Source: Promethearchaeota archaeon (lineage in GTDB: Archaea; Asgardarchaeota; Lokiarchaeia; Sigyniarchaeales; SOKP01). Taken from it: a stretch of DNA of 36,064 bases. Made by a program: the position numbers and the translations under genes. Shown here in pieces: positions 24,827 to 34,929 of this stretch. How positions within the stretch are numbered: the stretch's first letter is position 1; every line of letters starts with the position of its first letter. The stretch spans positions 1 through 36,064 of the forward strand of contig SHMU01000015.1 in NCBI GenBank assembly GCA_008080765.1, written 5' to 3'. The notes beneath the pieces are model-generated. The model was given only the letters and a program-made list of their open reading frames with translations. It was not told the DNA's origin and ran no database searches.

Positions 24827-26106
24827 ATGCAGGTGTATGTATTGAACGAGGACGGAACGCCCTTGATGCCGTGCGTTCCCGTGATAGCACGGCTGTTGCT
24901 CAAGGAGGGAAAAGCCAGAGTCGTCATGAGATGTCCGTTCACCGTCATGCTAACGTACCATCCCGCCACCGAACACGTCCAGCCGCTAACATTGGGTCAA
25001 GATGCGGGAAGCATCGTCATGGGTGTAGGTGTGACCGATGAGCAGGGGAATGTGTATTACGCAAGTGAAGTAGAGGTAAGACACGATATCACGGGAAAAA
25101 TGGACAGGCGGCGGAAGTACCGCAGGGCAGACGCAGCCGCAAATGCCGCTATCGAAAATGCCGTTTTTTGAACCGAAAGAATTCAAGAAGAACAGACCGC
25201 TTTGCTCCGAGCATTAAGAGCAAGATTGAGGCACACCTTCGGGAGCTTTCCTTCGTACAACGCATCTTGCCCATCACGCATGTTATTATTGAAGCGGGCA
25301 TGTTTGACCCGCACGCATTACAAAACTCCGAAGTACTCAACAATCCGCAGTTATATCAACGGGGATTGAACTACGGATTTAATAACACGAAAGCGTACGT
25401 GTTGCATCGGGATGGCTACACGTGTCAACATTGTAGGGGAAAGTCGAAAGACAAGCGGTTGCATTCCCAACATATCATTTTCAAGGAACACGGCGGAAGT
25501 GATCACGCCGACAATCTGATCGCCTTGTGTAAAACGTGCCATGATCAGCTTCATGCGGGACAGTTCACGCTACGGAACAAAGGAAAGAAGAAGGGCACGC
25601 TGAAGCACGCTACGCAGATGAATGTAATTCGAACGAAAGTGCTCAAAATAAGTAAAGCAACGGAAACATTCGGCTATATCACAAAGACTCATCGAGAAGC
25701 GTTAGGATTGAAAAAGAACCATGCGATTGATGCCGTAGTGTTTGCGAGCAAGGGGAAACCGCTCACGTTCAAGATTGAAACGGGAATCCTGAAAAAATGC
25801 GTGGCAAAAGGCGATTACCAACAGACAAAAGGCGTAAGAAGTGAGCGGCGCATTCTGACAGGAAAGATTCAAGGCTTTCGCAAGTTTGACAAGGTTCGCT
25901 ATGAAGAGGGTGAATACTTTATCAAAGGACGTATGTCATCGGGCTATGCGGTTCTCATGGATATCACGGGAAAGAAGAAAGAATTCAGACCACTTCCGAA
26001 GTTTTCCAACATGAAGAGACTCTCAGCACGAACGTCACAAATGGTAATGGAATGCTCACTTCATCTCGCCTCTGAAGGGGCGAGTTTTCTTGAGCAGTCA
26101 ATATAA
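24827..26106 (+). pseudogene. iscB: IscB RNA-guided nuclease, frameshifted in the bridge helix
   Basis: Ancestor-type relative of Cas9. PLMP domain: VLNEDGTPLMPCVPVIARLL. RuvC-I: LTLGQDAGSIVMG with catalytic Asp59. Bridge helix: MDRRRKYRR, then after the shift RRSRKCRYRKCRFLNR. RuvC-II: VIIEAGMFDPHAL. HNH: VLHRDGYTCQHC, LHSQHIIFKEHGGSDHADNL, CKTCHDQLH. RuvC-III: KNHAIDAVVFAS. C-terminal part: GFRKFDKVRYEEGEYFIKGR. The frame changes at about 25127-25129: one lost base (for example GCAAGA reduced to GCAGA) throws the first frame into a stop at 25169-25171, while the +1 frame restores the Arg-rich helix exactly. All catalytic residues are otherwise present. GGAAAG lies just before the ATG. The shift may be a recent mutation, a sequencing error or, less likely, recoding. 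Confidence 0.85.
26065..26084. repeat. Right-end hairpin of the IscB element
   Basis: CTCGCCTC (26065-26072), loop TGAA, GGGGCGAG (26077-26084), an 8-bp stem with one G-T pair. It lies inside the last codons of the iscB frame. Confidence 0.75.
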
Positions 26107-26128
26107 AATTTAAAAAATAGGAATTAAA

Positions 26129-28768
26129 ATGAATAATAATAACAATAATAATAATAAAAAGAATGGGGAACATATTCTCATTCTTAATATTGGTGGAAGT
26201 CCAATACCCAACTATGTTGTTGCCTTATTTTCTTTAATAATTGAATGGAAAATTACTTATGAACAAAACCATGAAAATAGAAAACCGATTATAAATTGTT
26301 TAGAGAGTTGTCGGAATCATATACCGAGACCTACTAAGATCATCTTAATCCATTCAACGCAAACGGAAGTTATTGCTGAAAATATTAGAGACAAGTTAAT
26401 ACAAGATAATAGAACTAGCAATTTAGGTTTCAATCATTTTATTCTGATAAATATTCATAATAATCAGAGAAATTTTAGCGCGTTAAACCAAAACCACAAA
26501 TTGTTAACAGAATTAGAACAAACCCCTAATATTTCCTCAATTCATTTCAACTATACTGGAGCAACCAAATCAATGATGCTCAGCGGATATTCTCAATGTA
26601 AAGAATTAAGTGAAGCCATGGAAGAAGATGAACAACATTTTAAACTTATTCTTTCCGATTTAACACCAAGAACTTTCTTTCTAAAATTATTAATTGAAGA
26701 ATTTCCAAATGGACAAGTCTTTTCTATTGAATTACCAGAACCGATACAGAATAATATTTTAAATGATTTAAGAGATTTAATCACTTTATCATTAGAAGAT
26801 ATTTTAGAACTTCACTCGATTGAAATAACTAATATTAATTTAGATCATAATTATCTCTACAGAACTGACAAGATTATAGAGCTTATAGAAATAAAGCTTT
26901 TTGACTATCATATTCCACTTAACTGGCAAATACATATGGAGAGATTAATAGATCAATTTGAAAATCCTCAAAATCTTAATGTGGAAATACCTATTTTAAC
27001 ACAAATCCGAAATCTTCTTAATCTTCTTGTAAATACCAATATAGAATATACAATCCCTTTATTAATTAATGGATTTGATAACGCAGAAGATTTATTGATA
27101 GAAAATGAAGTTATGGAAAATTTAATGGAAGATGATGAGTTCAGAGAACGTTTATGGGAACTCACAGAATTAATAACAGGGAGATTTTTTGAGGATTATA
27201 TTTATGAAATTATTAAAGAAAGGAATTTAGAAATATCTGTTTTAAGTTATATTTATAAAAATGTTGATGCTGAAACTCTAAATCGTAGACCAATGGAATT
27301 TGATGTTGTTATTATTAAAGGATATCAATTATTTATAGTATCAGTTACGACAAGCGTCGATCCGGAATTAGTTAAAGAGAAAGCGTTTGAGGTTCATCAT
27401 CGTGCAATTCAAATCGGAGGAGATGGTGCTAAAGGTATAGTTATATCACTCTTAGACCACCTTCAGGATAATGAGGCGGAGGAAGAAAGAGTTATAGTTA
27501 GCCATTTAAATGATGATTTTAAAAAATTAATAGGACAAGGAAAATTAAAGATATATGGTAGGAATATTATTAATACAAATAATTTGAATGCCCTTGAAGG
27601 AGATTTAGTGGATCCAATTATGCAAAACATATCAACCCATATCACATTAAAAAATACAGAAGCAAGAGAAGTTGAAATAAATTCCGATGAAAAAGAAGAT
27701 ATTTTAATCTTAAATATTGGAAGGAATCCATTACCAAATTACATTATAGCAAGGTGTGCTATATGGGAGTTCGATAATGCACAACAAGATTTAATTAAAA
27801 ATCTACCTCGTCCCACAAGAATAATAATAATTCATTCAAACAAGACTACTAACTTTGCTCATCATATCGAAGATGTATTGAGTAATATGGGAAATTTAAA
27901 TCAATTATTACCTCAAAATGCGTTTATTTACTTAAATATCGGAAATTTTCACCGAAATTTAGATTATATCAATAATCATCTATTAGCTCTTCTGAATCAA
28001 TTCAATAGTATAAATTCTTTACATTTTGGTTATATGGGTGGAACCAAACCAATGGCATTAGGAGTTTATCGAACAATCAATAACTTCATACAAAACCAAA
28101 ATATTCCTACATTGATGTATTCGGATGTAGATTCAGATTTTTTTCAAGTAAACATAAAGCTTATTAATAATAATGGAGAGTATGCCTTGATTTTCCCCAT
28201 TGCTAATAATCAAAATACTAATCAAACTTTAAGAAATTTAATAAACCTTCCAACAGATGATGTAATATATCTTTATAATTTTACGGTAAACAATCTTCCA
28301 GCAGTACAACCCAATCCGATAAATTTAGTAGATAACAATAATAATAATTTATTTATTGATAATCAAACTATTGAAAATTTAATAAAAAATGCTGGATTTG
28401 ACCCTAATACTATCAACCTTATTACTGATCGAAAATTCGGGCATCAGATTTCACCTATTAGATTTTTATTTTCCATTGGATATCAACTTTTTCTTATCAC
28501 ATTTTCTACAGCTGAAAAAATAGGAGCAATAAAGAAAGATGCATTTGAAGCGAAATATCTTTCTGAAATCCTTGGAGGGGAATATGCCATTGGGATTTTA
28601 TTAATACAACAAAACTTAAACCATAATCAATTTGCTGCTTTAAGGGAAGATTTAGCTGAATTTCAAGCTAAAAAAACGTGTATTATCTTAGATGGAACTC
28701 ATATCAATTTATTAACGCAAGTAATTGAAAACGGGAATACTATGAATGCATGGAATAATCTCGTCTAA
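26129..28768 (+). CDS. can1: Can1-like protein: CARF, nuclease fold, CARF, nuclease fold
   Basis: Expected to bind cyclic oligoadenylate from Cas10. After an Asn run (residues 2-9) come CARF-1 (about 14-200; LILNIGGSPIPNYVVAL, RPTKIILIHSTQTEVIAENI, HFNYTGATKSMM), a linker, nuclease fold 1 (about 330-480; GRFFEDYIYEIIKE, RPMEFDVVIIKGYQLF, KEKAFEVHHRAIQIGGDGAK), CARF-2 (about 520-690; LILNIGRNPLPNYIIAR, RPTRIIIIHSNKTTNFAHHI, HFGYMGGTKPMALG) and nuclease fold 2 (about 745-870; FLFSIGYQLFLITFST, KKDAFEAKYLSEILGGEYA). This order is that of Can1, and the halves resemble Can2/Card1. In fold 1 Asp392 stays, but the usual CK before Thr reads VT (Thr407); in fold 2 both Asp (Leu780) and Lys (Ser793) are gone. 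DNA cutting is thus doubtful. AGGA precedes the ATG. It was probably the last gene of the cas operon before the IscB insertion. Confidence 0.8.
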   Translation: MNNNNNNNNKKNGEHILILNIGGSPIPNYVVALFSLIIEWKITYEQNHENRKPIINCLESCRNHIPRPTKIILIHSTQTEVIAENIRDKLIQDNRTSNLGFNHFILINIHNNQRNFSALNQNHKLLTELEQTPNISSIHFNYTGATKSMMLSGYSQCKELSEAMEEDEQHFKLILSDLTPRTFFLKLLIEEFPNGQVFSIELPEPIQNNILNDLRDLITLSLEDILELHSIEITNINLDHNYLYRTDKIIELIEIKLFDYHIPLNWQIHMERLIDQFENPQNLNVEIPILTQIRNLLNLLVNTNIEYTIPLLINGFDNAEDLLIENEVMENLMEDDEFRERLWELTELITGRFFEDYIYEIIKERNLEISVLSYIYKNVDAETLNRRPMEFDVVIIKGYQLFIVSVTTSVDPELVKEKAFEVHHRAIQIGGDGAKGIVISLLDHLQDNEAEEERVIVSHLNDDFKKLIGQGKLKIYGRNIINTNNLNALEGDLVDPIMQNISTHITLKNTEAREVEINSDEKEDILILNIGRNPLPNYIIARCAIWEFDNAQQDLIKNLPRPTRIIIIHSNKTTNFAHHIEDVLSNMGNLNQLLPQNAFIYLNIGNFHRNLDYINNHLLALLNQFNSINSLHFGYMGGTKPMALGVYRTINNFIQNQNIPTLMYSDVDSDFFQVNIKLINNNGEYALIFPIANNQNTNQTLRNLINLPTDDVIYLYNFTVNNLPAVQPNPINLVDNNNNNLFIDNQTIENLIKNAGFDPNTINLITDRKFGHQISPIRFLFSIGYQLFLITFSTAEKIGAIKKDAFEAKYLSEILGGEYAIGILLIQQNLNHNQFAALREDLAEFQAKKTCIILDGTHINLLTQVIENGNTMNAWNNLV

Positions 28769-29213
28769 TCATTTTAATTCAAATATTTTATCATTCAATT
28801 AATCCTATTATTTCAATAAATTAATTTTATGCAAATAAGGTTTAAAGATCCTTAAGATTAGAAAGCCTTTCTATTACATTAATTAATCTGTCTTATTTAA
28901 CCACTTTTTATAGTTCTCGCATCGAAGAGCAGAAAAAGCTATTTTAACAAAAATTTCACATTCAAAAATTCTATTTTTATAATTTTCACCTTGGAATAGT
29001 TGAAATAATCAAAGTATTCCGTCTAAAGGAAATTTCAAATTTTTTACCCCATTATATCTATTTATTTAATCCTTTTCTGATTCTATTTCTCCCAAAAAAA
29101 AACTTCATTTCATTCTTTTTAGCTTTTTTAGCAGTTTTAAGCAAAAAAACTAATTCAATTTGGTATGCTTTGTGAGAGAACTAATGAGTTTATCTGTAAA
29201 CCATCATTTCTAA
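28769..29213. other. Gene-free stretch between the effector gene and array 2
   Basis: About 445 AT-rich bases with T-rich runs (for example near 29040 and 29110-29135) where transcripts from the operon and from array 2, which converge here, could end. No gene or RNA gene seen. Confidence 0.4.
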
Positions 29214-32200
29214 TGCTAAATCTTCATGGTGAAGCTAAGTTGTGTGCTACTGAATATACCGAATGCAGATTTAAAGGTATTGAAGCAGAATATGTTTCAA
29301 TCTTCATGGTGAAGCTATGTTGTAAGCTACAAAAGCAGTCTATGATCATTTCAACAAGGGAAAGGCTCGTTTCAATCTTCATGTTGAAGCTATGTTGTAT
29401 GCTACGAAATATAGTAAAAGGGATTTAATTTATCATTCGAAAGTTTCAATCTTCATGTTGAAGCTATGTTGTATGCTACGAAATATAGTAAAAGGGATTT
29501 AATTTATCATTCGAAAGTTTCAATCTTCATGTTGAAGCTATGTTGTATGCTACGAAATATAGTAAAAGGGATTTAATTTATCATTCGAAAGTTTCAATCT
29601 TCATGTTGAAGCTATGTTCTCTGCTACCTAATCGTTTAAAATTGGTATCTATATCAGGAAAAAAGTTTCAATCTTCATGGTGTAGCTATGATTGTCTTGA
29701 TTATGATGAATGTAGTTTCAATCTTCTTGTTGAAGCTATGTTCTCTGCTACTGCAACTACTGTTTTTGCTAATAATATTATAACAATGTTTCAATCTTCT
29801 TGTTGAAGCTATGTTCTCTGCTACCTCAATCCTTTGCTTGATTATTTTATCATAGAAAATAAGTTTCAATCTTCTTGTTGAAGCTATGTTCTCTGCTACC
29901 TAATCGTTTAAAATTGGTATCTATATCAGGAAAAAAGTTTCAATCTTCTTGTTGAAGCTATGTTCTCTGCTACAGGAAATACTCAAACATATAAAAGAAG
30001 CCGTCGAATGTGTTGTTTCAATCTTCTTGTTGAAGCTATGTTCTCTGCTACCACCTAAAATTTATAAATAGAAATAAAGTTAAAAAAAGTTTCAATCTTC
30101 TTGTTGAAGCTATGTTCTCTGCTACAAATTGATTAAAATCGGAAAGGAGCATGGATATGGAACGTTTCAATCTTCTTGTTGAAGCTATGTTCTCTGCTAC
30201 AATATAAACATAATACTCTGGGTAAATTTCCAGAGTAGGTTTCAATCTTCTTGTTGAAGCTATGTTCTCTGCTACTAGATATTCCCATTTGTTTCAATCG
30301 TTAATATTTCGTCATGTTTCAATCTTCTTGTTGAAGCTATGTTCTCTGCTACCTGTAAACTGAGAGATCTTGGGTGGTTTCGTAAAAAACTGTTTCAATC
30401 TTCTTGTTGAAGCTATGTTCTCTGCTACAAAGTTGTTAGCACTAAATATGAATCTGTACCTGTGTTTCAATCTTCTTGTTGAAGCTATGTTCTCTGCTAC
30501 AGTTTTACAGGACTTACAAGGGAACATCAAATAAAAATAGTTTCAATCTTCTTGTTGAAGCTATGTTCTCTGCTACAGAAAGAATAATTGCCTAAAAATT
30601 AATAAAGAAGGGTTAGTTTCAATCTTCTTGTTGAAGCTATGTTCTCTGCTACAGGATGTTGACGCAAGATTCTGCGTCATATCTTGCGTTTCAATCTTCT
30701 TGTTGAAGCTATGTTCTCTGCTACAGGATGTTGACGCAAGATTCTGCGTCATATCTTGCGTTTCAATCTTCTTGTTGAAGCTATGTTCTCTGCTACAGGA
30801 TGTTGACGCAAGATTCTGCGTCATATCTTGCGTTTCAATCTTCTTGTTGAAGCTATGTTCTCTGCTACTGCTATGATGGAAGCTTTTAAGAAAATGGTTG
30901 AGTCCATGTTTCAATCTTCTTGTTGAAGCTATGTTCTCTGCTACAATCCTACTCCATGTGTGGGAAGATTATTAATTTGTGTTTCAATCTTCTTGTTGAA
31001 GCTATGTTCTCTGCTACGCAATAAAGAGATTTTGATGCCCGAAACAGTAATACCGTTTCAATCTTCTTGTTGAAGCTATGTTCTCTGCTACTCTCAAAAA
31101 GACGAAATATGTTATATTATGATGAAAACAAGTTTCAATCTTCTTGTTGAAGCTATGTTCTCTGCTACGTAATTGAACATCCAAGAACAAAACATAGCAA
31201 AAAACCGTTTCAATCTTCTTGTTGAAGCTATGTTCTCTGCTACGCAGTAGGACTTCATTGTTTATGTGATATGAGAATAGTTTCAATCTTCTTGTTGAAG
31301 CTATGTTCTCTGCTACAAGAGAATCCCCTCTTGATTACAACAATCCCAACAATAATGAGTTATGTTTCAATCTTCTTGTTGAAGCTATGTTCTCTGCTAC
31401 TACTTACAGGTTGATACTGTACTGTATCATCTTCATTCAGTTTCAATCTTCTTGTTGAAGCTATGTTCTCTGCTACAACATCGAAGGTAGGATGTACGCA
31501 ATGCCAGAGAAAAAATATGAGTTTCAATCTTCTTGTTGAAGCTATGTTCTCTGCTACGGGAGATAATTGCGTTATCTCCTATGGGATAACAAGCATCCAG
31601 TTTCAATCTTCTTGTTGAAGCTATGTTCTCTGCTACACCGCCCCCGTATTCTGTACTATTTGTTCAAGGTTTCAATCTTCTTGTTGAAGCTATGTTCTCT
31701 GCTACATCTCTCAGTTTACAGCTATTTGAGAGATCTTAATGTTGGTTTCAATCTTCTTGTTGAAGCTATGTTCTCTGCTACAAGGACTCTATCCATCCTC
31801 CCGAGATGCTGTTCTAACGTTTCAATCTTCTTGTTGAAGCTATGTTCTCTGCTACAAAGTATGGAATCAAGCAAACACTGAGGAGTTTTTACAGTTTCAA
31901 TCTTCTTGTTGAAGCTATGTTCTCTGCTACTTTGGAGAATAACCCGAACTGTGATACTCCTACACTTAAGTTTCAATCTTCTTGTTGAAGCTATGTTCTC
32001 TGCTACGATGAGCCAAATTGTTGTTTATATTTCAACTTTTTCAGGTTTCAATCTTCTTGTTGAAGCTATGTTCTCTGCTACAAAGGGATTGGATTCATGC
32101 TCTTCAAACCGGAGAGATGTTTCAATCTTCTTGTTGAAGCTATGTTCTCTGCTACAAGTTTTTTAAGATATATGATAAGGACTTAGAGGCTATGTTTCAA

Positions 32201-34929
32201 TCTTCTTGTTGAAGCTATGTTCTCTGCTACAAGTTATGCTCTAAAACATCTATTTGAATATCTAAACAGTTTCAATCTTCTTGTTGAAGCTATGTTCTCT
32301 GCTACAATCGTAGTAAAAAACAAATGTAAGAAGGGGAATGGAAGGTTTCAATCTTCTTGTTGAAGCTATGTTCTCTGCTACTTTAATAATAAGGAGTTTA
32401 AGATATAATTATGGTAAGTTTCAATCTTCTTGTTGAAGCTATGTTCTCTGCTACAATAAGGTAAAAAACCTTATTGAAAAAAAAGATTATGTTTCAATCT
32501 TCTTGTTGAAGCTATGTTCTCTGCTACTTTTAGAAACACAAAATTCACAAAAACATCCTTCGTAAAGTTTCAATCTTCTTGTTGAAGCTATGTTCTCTGC
32601 TACACGAGAATATTGTCACGGAAAAAAAAGAACTAAGAAAGTTTCAATCTTCTTGTTGAAGCTATGTTCTCTGCTACTACACAATGGATATTGTGTAAGA
32701 GATTATAATAAGTTTCAATCTTCTTGTTGAAGCTATGTTCTCTGCTACTAAAGTCTGGAATCAGACCAACACAGAGGAGTTTTTACAGTTTCAATCTTCT
32801 TGTTGAAGCTATGTTCTCTGCTACAATGAGAAACACAGAAGTTAATAATACATGTGATAAATGTGTTTCAATCTTCTTGTTGAAGCTATGTTCTCTGCTA
32901 CAAAAAGAGGCTGAAAACATACTGTTGCTTAGCTGGACGTTTCAATCTTCTTGTTGAAGCTATGTTCTCTGCTACATTTTACAATTATATTTTTTCTCTA
33001 ACTCTTTACAAATGTTTCAATCTTCTTGTTGAAGCTATGTTCTCTGCTACGTGTAACTCCGACCCAGATCATCTATGTTTTTACTATGTTTCAATCTTCT
33101 TGTTGAAGCTATGTTCTCTGCTACGAAAAAATTGATGCTGATTTTATAAATCAGATAATAAGGTTTCAATCTTCTTGTTGAAGCTATGTTCTCTGCTACG
33201 AACCAGATTGATTCTCTCCACTCCCGGTTGTTGCATATGTTTCAATCTTCTTGTTGAAGCTATGTTCTCTGCTACATTTTGTTATGATTTACACTAAAGT
33301 AATCATAACCATTTGTTTCAATCTTCTTGTTGAAGCTATGTTCTCTGCTACAGGTTAACTGCGACTATTGTCGCAGTTTAACCGAAAGTTTCAATCTTCT
33401 TGTTGAAGCTATGTTCTCTGCTACTACGTATTGTTATGCAGCAAGAATGGCTAAGCAATATAGTTTCAATCTTCTTGTTGAAGCTATGTTCTCTGCTACA
33501 AAAAACATTTAAAAAAGAGGCTAAAAATGATGTTAAAAAGTTTCAATCTTCTTGTTGAAGCTATGTTCTCTGCTACCACAAGATAATGGCTGGACAGGGA
33601 GGAATTTGATTAACGTTTCAATCTTCTTGTTGAAGCTATGTTCTCTGCTACCCTTATTGTTTCCAAATCTCTGAGCAGAAATATAGTGTTTCAATCTTCT
33701 TGTTGAAGCTATGTTCTCTGCTACCTGCGTAGCTGGGGTTATAGATTTTTAATTTAAGGTTTAGTTTCAATCTTCTTGTTGAAGCTATGTTCTCTGCTAC
33801 TACCAATACTTTACTTCCCCCTGCGACAGCACCATCGTTTCAATCTTCTTGTTGAAGCTATGTTCTCTGCTACGGAAGAAGAAATGCGTGAACTAATGGA
33901 GGAACATAATATAGTTTCAATCTTCTTGTTGAAGCTATGTTCTCTGCTACAATCCAGAATCTTATTACTCTGCTTTCAAGATTGAAAAGTTTCAATCTTC
34001 TTGTTGAAGCTATGTTCTCTGCTACATTTACAAGAGAAACCAGATTTATTAGATTTGTTTTTGAAGTTTCAATCTTCTTGTTGAAGCTATGTTCTCTGCT
34101 ACTTTTAACGGGAGTTATAATTCCTTTTCTAAATTCCCAGTTCGTTTCAATCTTCTTGTTGAAGCTATGTTCTCTGCTACTCTCATGCTCCATGTGGCAA
34201 GGAGAAGACTCCTATTAGTTTCAATCTTCTTGTTGAAGCTATGTTCTCTGCTACAAAAATAAAAAGCATATTTACTAAAATTAAAGATATAAGGGTTTCA
34301 ATCTTCTTGTTGAAGCTATGTTCTCTGCTACAATATCAAGATCAAGACAGGCGATTTTTAATGGAATAAGGTTTCAATCTTCTTGTTGAAGCTATGTTCT
34401 CTGCTACTATCATATCCATTGTTATTTTCATTTTACTTCACCTTAAGTTTCAATCTTCTTGTTGAAGCTATGTTCTCTGCTACCATTAGCTAAAAATAAG
34501 AAGATAATCACTGCGATCGTTTCAATCTTCTTGTTGAAGCTATGTTCTCTGCTACTAAGGCATCAATGTGGCAAGGAGATGGTTCCTTTTAGTTTCAATC
34601 TTCTTGTTGAAGCTATGTTCTCTGCTACAGTAATAATAAAAACAATTGATGGAGAGTATCTATCTCCGTTTCAATCTTCTTGTTGAAGCTATGTTCTCTG
34701 CTACAAATGAAATATTCAATTTGAGTAGTTCTGAAGCTTCTACGTTTCAATCTTCTTGTTGAAGCTATGTTCTCTGCTACGAAGGGATAAAAATTCCGCT
34801 GGATGATGCGATGAAAAAGTTTCAATCTTCTTGTTGAAGCTATGTTCTCTGCTACAGAACCCACAATTTCAGAATACAAGAATAGTATAAATGTTTCAAT
34901 CTTCTTGTTGAAGCTATGTTCTCTGCTAC
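29214..34929 (-). CRISPR. CRISPR array 2: 77 repeats of 37 bp, 76 spacers
   Basis: The plus-strand repeat starts GTTTCAATCTTCTTGTTGAA and ends GCTATGTTCTCTGCTAC; on the minus strand it ends ATTGAAAC. It differs from array 1 by T for A at position 13, which breaks one pair of the repeat stem, and C for T at position 31. The left-most repeats are worn (29214, 29294), so the leader is on the right and transcription runs leftward, towards the Can1-like gene. Identical spacers: 29406, 29480 and 29554; 29628 and 29900; 30653, 30725 and 30797. The unit at 29665 has a damaged repeat (ends GATTGTCTTGA) and only about 13 bases before the next repeat. From 29715 to the right the repeats are essentially uniform, a sign of a well-kept array. 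Confidence 0.98.

Larger units (their letters stand above)
24485..26106 (+). mobile_element. Non-autonomous IscB (IS200/IS605-type, OMEGA) element
   Basis: Left end hairpin 24485-24504, omega RNA region, frameshifted iscB, right end hairpin 26065-26084 inside the end of the iscB frame, and the end near 26100 (TTGAGCAGTCAA). No tnpA transposase is present, so it would need one in trans. The GC content is far higher than that of the flanking cas genes, a sign of recent arrival. It separates the last Cas7 gene from the Can1-like gene. Confidence 0.85.
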
